Below are positions 44,127-50,993 of a DNA stretch of 50,993 nucleotides, one piece after another (within the stretch, counting starts at the first letter, position 1; each line of letters starts with the position of its first letter). Where the stretch lies: contig JAFDXG010000023.1 in NCBI GenBank assembly GCA_018268105.1, forward strand, positions 1 through 50,993. The letters are read 5' to 3'. The position numbers and the translations under genes are program-made. Origin of the DNA: Bacteroidota bacterium (GTDB lineage Bacteria; Bacteroidota; Bacteroidia; Chitinophagales; Chitinophagaceae). The notes under the pieces are model-generated. The model saw only the letters and a list, made by a program, of their open reading frames with translations, was not told the DNA's origin and made no database searches.

Positions 44127-44152
44127 AAAAAAAAACCCCGGTTTAACCGGGG
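44127..44152 (-). terminator. trp attenuator terminator (3:4 hairpin)
   Basis: On the minus strand CCCCGGTT and AACCGGGG pair across a single base (in practice six G-C-rich pairs and a 5-nt loop), followed at once by nine T. It lies 37 nt after the leader-peptide stop and 22 nt before trpE, the right place for an attenuator. Confidence 0.9.
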
Positions 44153-44216
44153 CATGTATCTTATACTCAAATAAATACTATAATAGCATTACAAGCCCCT
44201 GAAAGAGTTTGTATGC
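44149..44216 (-). promoter_or_regulatory. trp attenuator: pause hairpin 1:2 and antiterminator 2:3
   Basis: Hairpin 1:2 pairs GCAUACAA (44209-44216) with UUGUAAUGC (44186-44194, one bulge). It starts directly after the three Trp codons. Antiterminator 2:3 pairs GGGGCUUGUA (44190-44199) with UACAUGCCCC (44149-44158), 9 of 10 positions. Segment 3 also forms the left arm of the terminator, so 2:3 and 3:4 exclude each other, as in the classic E. coli trp leader. Confidence 0.85.
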
Positions 44217-44251
44217 CACCACCAATATTTGTTTGCGATATTATTTTTCAT
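44189..44251 (-). CDS. trpL: trp operon leader peptide
   Basis: A 20-codon frame, too short for standard gene finders, from ATG 44251 to TAA at 44189-44191. Codons 10-12 are three consecutive TGG (44216-44224), in the context KYWWWHT. Ribosome stalling there when charged tRNA-Trp is scarce would cover segment 1, free segment 2 to pair with segment 3, and let transcription continue into trpE. When Trp is plentiful the ribosome moves on, and the terminator forms. The peptide itself has no known role. Upstream on the same strand GATATTTG (near 44260) is a weak -7-like box. Confidence 0.88.
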   Translation of the reverse strand: MKNNIANKYWWWHTNSFRGL

Positions 44252-44345
44252 TGCGGCACAAATATCATTGCTTTTTTGATAAAAAAAAATTTTTGACTTA
44301 CTTTTTCAGAATAATTTTAAATCATCATTAAATTTCCCAACCCAA

Positions 44346-45434
44346 ATGCTCTCAAAAAGATTACTCTCCCTCGATTTTCTTCGTGGTTTCATAATGGTAT
44401 TACTCGCACTGGAAAGTACCGGGCTTTACGGAGTTTTGAACGATGCCGCTGAAGGAAGCTGGTTTCATTTTTTCACTATTCAATTTCATCATCATCCCTG
44501 GAATGGATTACGATTCTGGGATCTGATACAACCCGGCTTCATGTTTATGGCCGGTGTGGCAATGTCTTACTCCATCAGCCGTCAAAGAAAAGAGGGTATT
44601 CCCTGGTCAGCATCATTCAGAAAAGCGCTGAGAAGAAGCGGCTGGTTGTTTTTCTGGGGGGTGCTCGATTATGCTGTTAAAAAAACAGGACTGGCTTTCG
44701 AACTTTGGGATGTACTCACCCAGTTGTCATTTACTATGCTGCTGGCATTTCTCATTTTCGATTTTAATATTCGTACACAAATATTCATCTGCATCGGCAT
44801 CTTGTTGCTGACAGAAATTTTATATCGCTTCACCAACATCCCTGGTTTCGATCAGCCTTTTACTGATCAACACAATTTTGGGAATTATGTTGATCTCCTG
44901 CTGATGAACAAGATCAATCATGGCGGTTGGGTGGCTATCAATTGTCTGCCTACAGCAGTGCACACTATCGCAGGAGCACTGGTTGGGAAGTTGCTGCAAA
45001 GCCAAAGAACCGATAAAATAAAAACCCTTCTGATCTGGACGGCTATTTGCCTTATCATAGGCTTTGGCCTCGACTGGCTGCATATTACCCCCATCATCAA
45101 ACGTATTGCCACTACTTCTTTTACCATTGCTTCACTGGGATGGTGTTTGTTGGGACTTGCAGTTTGCTACTGGTGGATTGATATAAAAGATCATAAGAAA
45201 AACCTGACATTCTTCACAGTAATTGGTATGAATTCTATTTTCATCTACCTGTTTTTTGAAATCGTGGGTTCCAGATGGTTTAATGATTATGTTGGCGCAG
45301 TTACCAATGGGCTGATGTCTATGGCACATTTCCCGCAGTTGCTGATGGAAATTATCACCTGCCTCACCATATTTGCCCTGGAATGGGGCTTGTGTTATTT
45401 CCTGTATAAGAAGAAAATATTTTTCAGATTATAG
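44346..45434 (+). CDS. HGSNAT-like membrane acyltransferase (DUF5009/DUF1624 type)
   Basis: A 362-residue integral membrane protein related to heparan-alpha-glucosaminide N-acetyltransferase. It begins LLSLDFLRGFIMVLLALE, the family's diagnostic RLxSLDxxRGxxM motif, followed by FWDLIQPGFMFMAGVAMSYSI. About nine or ten hydrophobic helices follow (for example FTMLLAFLIFDF, GILLLTEILYRF, IWTAICLIIGFGL, WCLLGLAVCYWW, FLYKK end). In bacteria such proteins probably acetylate envelope sugars, though substrates are mostly unknown. It diverges from the trp operon, shares the 240-bp intergenic region with its promoter, and has its own terminator. Confidence 0.88.
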   Translation: MLSKRLLSLDFLRGFIMVLLALESTGLYGVLNDAAEGSWFHFFTIQFHHHPWNGLRFWDLIQPGFMFMAGVAMSYSISRQRKEGIPWSASFRKALRRSGWLFFWGVLDYAVKKTGLAFELWDVLTQLSFTMLLAFLIFDFNIRTQIFICIGILLLTEILYRFTNIPGFDQPFTDQHNFGNYVDLLLMNKINHGGWVAINCLPTAVHTIAGALVGKLLQSQRTDKIKTLLIWTAICLIIGFGLDWLHITPIIKRIATTSFTIASLGWCLLGLAVCYWWIDIKDHKKNLTFFTVIGMNSIFIYLFFEIVGSRWFNDYVGAVTNGLMSMAHFPQLLMEIITCLTIFALEWGLCYFLYKKKIFFRL

Positions 45435-45438
45435 CAGT

Positions 45439-45475
45439 AAGGGCTTCCAAACTTTGGAAGGTTGGAAGCCCTTTT
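45439..45475 (+). terminator. Intrinsic terminator with nested palindrome after the acyltransferase gene
   Basis: Arms AAGGGCTTCCAA (45439-45450) and TTGGAAGCCCTT (45462-45473) pair perfectly and end in TTTT. An alternative inner palindrome CTTCCAAA-C-TTTGGAAG (45444-45460) competes with it. It starts 4 nt after the stop. Confidence 0.8.
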
Positions 45476-45481
45476 GTATTG

Positions 45482-45823
45482 ATTTTACTCTCAGATTCAT
45501 AGTTTTTGCCTCTTAGCCGGCGGGTTTCGTAACCGCAACACCGCTCCTTTTTGTACTTTGAAAAAATCTGCTTCGCATTTTTTCAATTCCGCCTGTGATG
45601 GTACCCAAAAAAAGAGGCGGCTTATCCGATTACTGGTAAAATTATTTCAGGTATTCAATCATCGTAATCCTTATGGTTCTGAATATGCAGTCAAAATAAC
45701 TAATCATATAAATTTTGCTAAAACTTTTGACGGAACGTTTCCGGCAAAACACCTATCTTTAGCCATACTTAACTTTAGTTAGTATTTATTAACCTCTTTG
45801 GTAATACCCTCTAAAAAAACCAA
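45482..45823. other. Spacer without a convincing gene
   Basis: 342 bp between the acyltransferase terminator and the phosphodiesterase gene. A 74-codon plus-strand frame (45558-45782) has no recognisable domain, no signal peptide and an atypical composition; I do not call it. A weak AT-rich hairpin (GAAAAAAT with ATTTTTTC) lies near 45559-45583. TATCTTTA at 45754-45761 is one base from TAnnTTTG and may be the promoter of the phosphodiesterase gene. Confidence 0.5.
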
Positions 45824-47491
45824 ATGAAGAGAGATTTATTTTTTATTACAGCCACCCTGCTTATCCTGACGTCCTGCACATCAAACAGTGTATTGAAATA
45901 TCCGGAAGGTATAGACCATGTAATAGTCATCGGCGTTGACGGAATGAGCCCCGACGGTATACGGAAGGCCAAAACCCCAACCATGGACAGTATGATAGCC
46001 AATGGTGCAATAAAATGGAATGTGCGCACGGTGCTCACTTCTGCCAGTAGTCAAAACTGGGCATCCATGATCATGGGTGCAGGACCTGAACAACATGGCA
46101 TAACCGACAACGACTGGGAAAGAGATAACCACACCCTACCACCGATAGTGGCAGGTGAAGAAGGAATTTTTCCATCCATCTTTGGTATCCTGCGCGAACA
46201 AAGACCAAACGCTGAAATCGGTGCCGTGTACAATTGGAGTGGGTTTGGTCGCCTGTTTGAAAAAAAAGCGGTGAATTATGACAAAACATTCTCAACAGAA
46301 GATTCCACAGCGGCAGATTTCATACAGTACATCCAAACAAAGAAACCCACATTCGGATTCGTACACTTTGATCATGTAGATCATGCCGGGCATGAGTATG
46401 GTCATGGTACACCAGAGTACTATGCTGCGGTAAGCAAAACCGATTCATTGGTGCACCAGATATTGAATGCTATTAAAAGCGCCGGTATAGATCAGCATAC
46501 GCTTGTTATCATTACTGCCGATCATGGTGGTGTGGGCACCGGGCATGGCGGGGCTACCATTGAAGAAGCTGAAATAGCCATGATACTATATGGAAAAGAT
46601 ATTAAGAAGGGATATAAGATACAGCAGCAGGTATATACTTACGATCTTGCGGCTACCATTGCTTTTGCTTTTCATCTTACTCCACCCTATGCATGGATAG
46701 GACGTCCGATAAAACCGGCATTTGAAGGATTTGACGAGCCTGCAAATCTTTGGAAAGGAAAAGAGATTATTGCAGCCCCGATTATTTTACCCGCAAAAAA
46801 ATTGTATAAGCAGGCAGGAGGTTTATATTTCAATGAGCCGGCAACAGTAACAATAAAACCCGCAGCAGCGCACGACATTATTCACTACACGCTTAACGGT
46901 GGCACACCCGACAGCAGTTCTCCGGTGTATAAAGAACCTTTTACCGTAGACAGCACTACCGTAGTGCAGGCTATTGCTTACGACGATAAAGGCAATGCCA
47001 GCCTTGTAAAGTCGGCATATTACCGCATTGTAAAACCAGACGCCAATACAGGATTGACTGTATCCTTTTTCAAAGGCAAAGGATGGAAGCAGCTTCCTGT
47101 TTTTGGCGAACTCACCCCGGCAAAGAAATGGAGTAGTTATGAATTTAATATAGATGAAGCGCAACTTACCGGTCTGAAAGAAAAAGACAACCCGACATTT
47201 GCCCTGCTATACGATGGATATATAAAAATTGACACCCCTGGTGAATATCGTTTTTTTACACAGTCTGACGATGGCAGTAAATTATATATTGACGGCAAAA
47301 AAGTAGTAGATAACGACGGTGACCATGGCGTGAAAGAAGCCGCAGGAAATATCAGGCTTGATACCGGCATGCATCCCATCAAAGCAGAATATTTCAATGC
47401 TGCCGGAGGCTACTGGTTAGATGTTTTTTATAAAGGCCCCGGGATTCCCAAACAGATAGTATCCGCCAATAAGTTGTTTAAGCATAAATAA
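45824..47491 (+). CDS. Secreted alkaline-phosphatase-superfamily phosphodiesterase with chitobiase C-terminal and PA14 domains
   Basis: A 555-residue lipoprotein (Cys18 in LTSC). The first 300 residues are a nucleotide pyrophosphatase/phosphodiesterase-type domain: GVDGMSPDG with metal Asp39; SASSQNWASMIMGAGPEQHGI with a probable Ser nucleophile (S75, where other family members have Thr); FVHFDHVDHAGHEYGHG; and IITADHGGVGTGHGG. Then comes a chitobiase/beta-hexosaminidase C-terminal domain at about 318-398 (VTIKPAAAHDIIHYTLNGGTPDSSSPVYKEPF). A PA14 domain closes it at about 405-555 (GEYRFFTQSDDGSKLYIDGKKVVDNDGDHG, MHPIKAEYFNAAGGYWLDVFY), a carbohydrate-binding fold. It likely acts at the cell surface on a phosphodiester attached to a glycan. 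The substrate is inference. Confidence 0.9.
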   Translation: MKRDLFFITATLLILTSCTSNSVLKYPEGIDHVIVIGVDGMSPDGIRKAKTPTMDSMIANGAIKWNVRTVLTSASSQNWASMIMGAGPEQHGITDNDWERDNHTLPPIVAGEEGIFPSIFGILREQRPNAEIGAVYNWSGFGRLFEKKAVNYDKTFSTEDSTAADFIQYIQTKKPTFGFVHFDHVDHAGHEYGHGTPEYYAAVSKTDSLVHQILNAIKSAGIDQHTLVIITADHGGVGTGHGGATIEEAEIAMILYGKDIKKGYKIQQQVYTYDLAATIAFAFHLTPPYAWIGRPIKPAFEGFDEPANLWKGKEIIAAPIILPAKKLYKQAGGLYFNEPATVTIKPAAAHDIIHYTLNGGTPDSSSPVYKEPFTVDSTTVVQAIAYDDKGNASLVKSAYYRIVKPDANTGLTVSFFKGKGWKQLPVFGELTPAKKWSSYEFNIDEAQLTGLKEKDNPTFALLYDGYIKIDTPGEYRFFTQSDDGSKLYIDGKKVVDNDGDHGVKEAAGNIRLDTGMHPIKAEYFNAAGGYWLDVFYKGPGIPKQIVSANKLFKHK

Positions 47492-48266
47492 TTTTTTCTT
47501 TGGGAAAGCGGAAAGCATGCACCTTATAAAAAAACAATTACATTTAAATCAAGCCAATCCAATCCATTTCTTCTTCTGATCAACTTATTACAATCACGTT
47601 CCCTCTTTTTTTACAATTTTATCATTACCCACACTTAGTTATGTGTGAGTGAGGACGACGAAGCCTTACATAACCGATACATTAGGCAATATGGGTTGAG
47701 GAATTTTTATGTACCCGGCTTTAGATCGCTGTTCATCGTTCGTTGCGTCGCACCCTTGTACTGCAGAAATTCTCATCAACAATTTAAGTACAGTAATAAC
47801 TGTGTGCAAACGATTACAAACGCTTATAATCAGATAAACTGGCTTGTATTTGTGTAATAACAATTCAAAATGTATATCGCTATAAAGTTGATTTTAAAGG
47901 CTGAAAAAAAATGTGTTAGAACGTATAATAGCATAAATTTACGCGTTACAGGCAAGCGTAAAGACAGACTGCAACCCTGACAGTGACGACTGAAAAAATG
48001 GAGACTTTGCAACCTGACAACTAAGCGGACTTAACCGGACAGTTCTTTAACAACTCGACACAGACCAACGAGCCGACACGCACTGCCGACCCGAATGTTT
48101 TTAAAATTTTTCCCACTGCACATTTTAAAAAATAATTTTAGCCAGCCACACATTGGCACATTTGCAAGCCGCTCAAAGCCAGCCCTCAAACCCAAGCTTG
48201 CAAAAGAGCCAATTTTGCCGACCCGCTATAAAGTGCAATAAATGACCGTTTGTCCGTAAAAGTTGA
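47492..48266. other. Long gene-free region upstream of the type III RM locus
   Basis: About 775 bp with no convincing frame. Short frames on both strands near 47645-47863 are not supported by any domain. A hairpin TTTACGC/GCGTAAA lies at 47938-47962. From about 47960 to 48235 the plus strand is markedly rich in A and C and poor in G and T, with words such as CGACACGCACTGCCGACCCG and CAGCCACACATTGGCACATTT. This could be a transfer boundary of the downstream defence locus or a non-coding RNA region. I can identify no known element. Confidence 0.5.
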
Positions 48267-48274
48267 TATTTTTG
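48267..48274 (+). promoter_or_regulatory. -7 promoter box TATTTTTG for the XRE-RM operon
   Basis: TATTTTTG matches TAnnTTTG fully. A TTTG lies 14 nt upstream, a spacing shorter than usual. Transcription would begin near 48281, so the XRE start at 48293 has a leader of about 12 nt. Confidence 0.45.
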
Positions 48275-48292
48275 CACCAAATGCTAATTGAT

Positions 48293-48502
48293 ATGAGCAA
48301 GAAAGCAATTAACAGACTGAAAGCTGTTTTGGCGGAACAAGGCAAGACCAACAAATGGCTTGCTGAAAAACTCGACAAAAACGAAACAACTATTTCCCGT
48401 TGGTGTACCAATGAGGTACAACCCTCAATGGACACTTTTGTAGATATAGCCAAACTGCTTAATGTAGATGTGAAAGAATTGATTAACTCGACAAAAAAGT
48501 AA
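48293..48502 (+). CDS. XRE family helix-turn-helix regulator
   Basis: A 69-residue single-domain DNA-binding protein: INRLKAVLAEQGKTNKWLAEKLDKNETTISRWCTNEVQPSMDTFVDIAKLLNVDVKELI is a complete Cro/C1-type domain, with recognition helix around NETTISRWC. It is the size of controller (C) proteins of restriction-modification systems and probably times expression of the genes behind it. ATGs exist at 48281 and 48293; I chose 48293, because the promoter box at 48267-48274 puts the transcript start about at 48281. Its stop codon abuts the methyltransferase ATG directly (TAAATG). Confidence 0.9.
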   Translation: MSKKAINRLKAVLAEQGKTNKWLAEKLDKNETTISRWCTNEVQPSMDTFVDIAKLLNVDVKELINSTKK

Positions 48503-50127
48503 ATGCCAACACTACACTGGATAGGAAAAGATAAAGTTATCAATCATCATATGGATGTTCCGTTTAAAGTATTGGAACACGCCTACGGTTTTGATAACGG
48601 CAAGCAAACAAAAGAAGAAACCAACAGCGGAAACAAAATCATACATGGCGACAACCTTGAAGCCCTGAAAGCCCTTTTGCCTGAATACGAAGGACGTATT
48701 AAATGCATCTACATAGACCCGCCTTACAACACAGGAAACGAAGGTTGGGTGTATAACGACAATGTGAACGACCGGAAAATTAAGAAGTGGCTCGGACAAG
48801 TTGTAGGCAAAGAAAGTGAAGACCTAAGCCGACACGACAAGTGGCTTTGTATGATGTATCCTAGACTGAAGTTATTGCACAAACTACTTTCAGATGATGG
48901 AGCAATTTTCATTTCATGTGATGATAACGAACAAGCCAATTTGAAATTGATTTGTGATGAGATTTGGGGCGGAGGTAACTTCATCAACAATATCATTTGG
49001 CAAAAAAAATATAGTCCACAAAATGATGCAAAGTATTTATCCGATATGCATGACTTTATAATCATGTATGCTAAGAACAAATCTTTGTTTAAAAGAAATT
49101 TATTGCCAAGAAATGATGAACAAAATAATAGATACAAAAATCCTGATAATGACCCAAGGGGCGTTTGGAAGTCAAGCGATTTAAGTGCAAAAAGAATAAC
49201 TGAAAAGGATTTATATGAAATAACAACACCATCTGGCAGAATTGTTTTACCACCTAAAGGTAGAAGTTGGGTTGTAGGTAAAGATAAATTTGATGAATTA
49301 GTTAAAGACAACAGAATTTGGTTTGGAGAAAACGGAGATAATGTTCCATCAGTAAAAAAATTTCTAAAAGAAGTTCAGGATGGAACAATACCAGTAACAC
49401 TTTGGTTACGAAACGAAGTAGGAGATAATCAGGAAGCAAGACAAATTTTAAAAGCCATTTTCAATGAAAGTAATGCTCCTTTTGAAACTCCTAAGCTACC
49501 AAGACTAATGGAAAGAATTATACGGCTTGCGACAAATGAAAATGACATAATACTTGACAGCTTTGCAGGAAGTGCATCAACTGCACATGCAGTTTTAAAC
49601 ATTATGCAACTGAAGATAGCAAAAGGAAATTCATTTTAATTCAAGTTGATGAAACAATAAAAAAAGGTGAACCGATTAATATTGCTGAAGATGTTACAGC
49701 CGAAAGAGTAAAACGAGTAATCAAAGGCTATAGTTCGGCTGGCTCACCACAAGCAAAAGGCACAGGCGGCAGCTTTGATTTTTACGAACTAGGGCAACCC
49801 ATGTTTTTGGAAGATGGTAATTTGAATGAATTGGTAGGCGAAGAAAGAATAAGGCAGTATGTGTATTATACCGAAACAAAAACGCCTTTATTGGCTCACA
49901 AACACAAAGACAACAAATATTTGCTGAACAAACACAACGACACGGCTTATTACTTCCATTATGAAGCAGACGAAGTAACCACTTTAGACCATGCTTTTTT
50001 GGCTACCATGAAAACCAAAGCCGAGCAGTATGTTGTTTATGCCGACAATTGTTTGCTCACCAAGGAGTTTATGACCAAGCACAACATCATTTTCAAGAAA
50101 ATCCCACGGGATATAACAATATTTTAA
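48503..50127 (+). pseudogene. Type III site-specific DNA-methyltransferase (Mod), one-base frameshift
   Basis: A beta-class adenine methyltransferase of the type III Mod family. The first frame (48503-49639, 378 residues) has WIGKDKVINHHMDVPFKVLE at the start, motif IV DPPYNTG (residues 72-78), and motif I DSFAGSASTAHAV (352-364). Just after motif I it slips out of frame and stops. The remaining C-terminal part continues in another frame from about 49603 to the stop at 50127: YATEDSKRKFILIQVDE, ERVKRVIKGYSS, then a long tail shared with other Mod proteins. One base is missing near 49595-49605. Repaired, the protein would have about 541 residues. If real, the shift removes roughly 170 residues that follow the SAM site. 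A sequencing error is also possible. The frame at 49801 on its own is only a fragment. Confidence 0.88.
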
Positions 50128-50131
50128 AGAT

Positions 50132-50914
50132 ATGGAAAAGTTACTTACCGATACGCATTACAACACATGGCTTTCGTTACTTGATGTGAAGCTGGATAAG
50201 GAATTTGAAAAAATAAAAACACGGGAATGGACTGCTGAGAATTTTAAATTCGCCACAGCCGTTTCAGTTATGTCTTCTTCAAAAATTGAAGGTGAAACGC
50301 TTGAAGTGGATAGTTATGTAAAGCATAAAATGCTTGATATAGAATATCTGCCTAACCTGACGGAAAAGCCAAATGACTTGTATGCTGCTTATGAATTTGC
50401 AAAAGACCACACCTTATCAAAAGAACATTTTCACAAATGCCATGCAATTGTAACTCAGCAATTATTGCCCGAACAGCAAAGAGGTCAAATACGAAAAGGT
50501 AACATGCTGATAATGGAGCAACAATCACAGCGGGTGGAATATGAAGCAGCGTCCGCTCAATTGGTAAAAAAAGAATACGAAAGGTTTTGGAATGAGTTAA
50601 ATAATTTAATAGAGGTTAATCTAAAAATTGAAGAAGCCTTTTATTATGCAGCGTTGATTCATTTAGTGTTTGTAAAAATTCATCCGTTCAATGATGGTAA
50701 TGGAAGAACTGTAAGGTTACTTGAAAAATGGTTTCTGTCTTCAAAATTGGGAGAAAAAGCCTGGTATATACCAAGTGAATTATACTACTACAACAACCTG
50801 AAAGCGTATTATCACAATCTGGCTCGTGTTGGATTGTTTTATGAAGAATTGAAGTATGAAAGAGGAATACCTTTTCTGCTCATGCTACCGCAATCATTAA
50901 TTTTTGAAAAGTAA
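50132..50914 (+). CDS. Fic family protein
   Basis: A 260-residue Fic-fold enzyme that would transfer AMP (or another nucleoside monophosphate) from a nucleotide to a hydroxyl group on a target protein. The complete catalytic motif HPFNDGNGRTVR lies at 184-195 with His184. The inhibitory helix motif SxxxEG is present in the N-terminal part (S49-SKI-E53-G54), which makes it a class II Fic protein that holds itself in check without a separate antitoxin. It starts 4 nt after the methyltransferase and ends 1 nt before the probable restriction subunit, so it is part of the same operon. Whether it helps or guards the system is unknown. Confidence 0.92.
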   Translation: MEKLLTDTHYNTWLSLLDVKLDKEFEKIKTREWTAENFKFATAVSVMSSSKIEGETLEVDSYVKHKMLDIEYLPNLTEKPNDLYAAYEFAKDHTLSKEHFHKCHAIVTQQLLPEQQRGQIRKGNMLIMEQQSQRVEYEAASAQLVKKEYERFWNELNNLIEVNLKIEEAFYYAALIHLVFVKIHPFNDGNGRTVRLLEKWFLSSKLGEKAWYIPSELYYYNNLKAYYHNLARVGLFYEELKYERGIPFLLMLPQSLIFEK

Positions 50915-50915
50915 C

Positions 50916-50993
50916 ATGGAACTAAAACCATATCAACAGCAGGTAATCAATGACCTTTCTTCGTTTCTGGAATATATTCAAGAAACCAAAGAT
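50916..50993 (+). CDS. Start of probable type III restriction subunit (Res), cut by the window edge
   Basis: Only 26 codons are visible: MELKPYQQQVINDLSSFLEY and a few more. The opening KPYQQQVINDL is the Q-motif region typical of SF2 helicase-type restriction subunits, and its position after a type III mod gene fits Res. It begins 1 nt after the Fic stop. The call rests on position and this short stretch, so the rest could differ. Confidence 0.65.
   Translation, partial: MELKPYQQQVINDLSSFLEYIQETKD

Noticed and set aside
42692..44170. Longer trpE start at 44170 (22 extra codons)
   Set aside because: Those codons lie across the attenuator terminator; the conserved protein begins at ATG 44104.
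45558..45782. 74-codon plus-strand frame between the acyltransferase and phosphodiesterase genes
   Set aside because: No domain, signal or conserved look; it overlaps a weak hairpin and lies in a typical spacer.
47645..47863. Short frames on both strands in the spacer before the RM locus
   Set aside because: Neither shows a recognisable protein and both are no longer than expected by chance.
47900..48060. Possible integron attC-like site (GTTAGAAC near 47916, ACTTAAC near 48029)
   Set aside because: The core motifs are incomplete, no matching pair gives a proper attC fold, and there is no integrase or cassette array.
1..50993. CRISPR array or prophage
   Set aside because: No regularly spaced repeats, no cas genes, no phage structural genes or integrase seen on either strand.

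Overview
The window looks like a chromosomal segment of a Bacteroidota bacterium, most likely from the Chitinophagaceae or a close relative. The signs are a SusC/SusD pair, many lipoproteins with a short lipobox, a PKD-repeat surface protein, absence of purine-rich ribosome binding sites, frequent GTG/TTG starts, and several TAnnTTTG-type -7 promoter boxes at sensible distances from starts. GC content is moderate to low. The family placement is inference from gene content only.

Layout. 1-1733: a PKD-repeat surface protein running off the left edge. 1881-9785: housekeeping genes (dnaG, an OmdA-domain protein, an M48 lipoprotein protease, plsY, prmA, pnp, rpsO) with readable terminators. 9821-12641: a small membrane protein and two glycosyltransferases. 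12643-21352: two orphan lipoproteins (one collagen-like), then a susC-susD-metallopeptidase-DUF4302 operon. 21594-22661: class II fructose-bisphosphate aldolase. 22790-29607: a TetR-controlled ABC-2 efflux operon (tetR, tolC-like, hlyD-like, two ATPases, two permeases) with a 44-bp palindrome over its promoter. 29775-31890: YggS/PLPBP and an acyl-CoA dehydrogenase.

32004-44251 is an amino-acid biosynthesis block on the minus strand. The trp operon is complete: leader peptide and attenuator, then trpE, trpG, trpD, trpC, trpF, a GNAT gene, a RAYT-type transposase gene, trpB and trpA. It is followed by half a his operon (hisH, hisA, hisF, hisIE). A tRNA-Gly(CCC) gene on the plus strand separates the two halves. 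Degenerate GTTT-word repeats fill several spacers and have reached the 3' end of trpB.

44346-47491: a HGSNAT-like membrane acyltransferase and a secreted phosphodiesterase with PA14. 47492-48292 has no gene. From 48293 to the right edge is a tightly packed defence-type locus: XRE regulator, type III methyltransferase (frameshifted here), Fic protein, and the first codons of what is probably the restriction subunit.

The most interesting items are: (1) a trp attenuator with a 20-residue leader peptide carrying three consecutive Trp codons and all three alternative hairpins; (2) a RAYT gene bracketed by inverted REP-like palindromes inside the trp operon; (3) the TetR palindrome that covers the -33 box; (4) a Fic gene embedded in a type III restriction-modification locus. 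All calls come from reading the sequence; no database search was possible.
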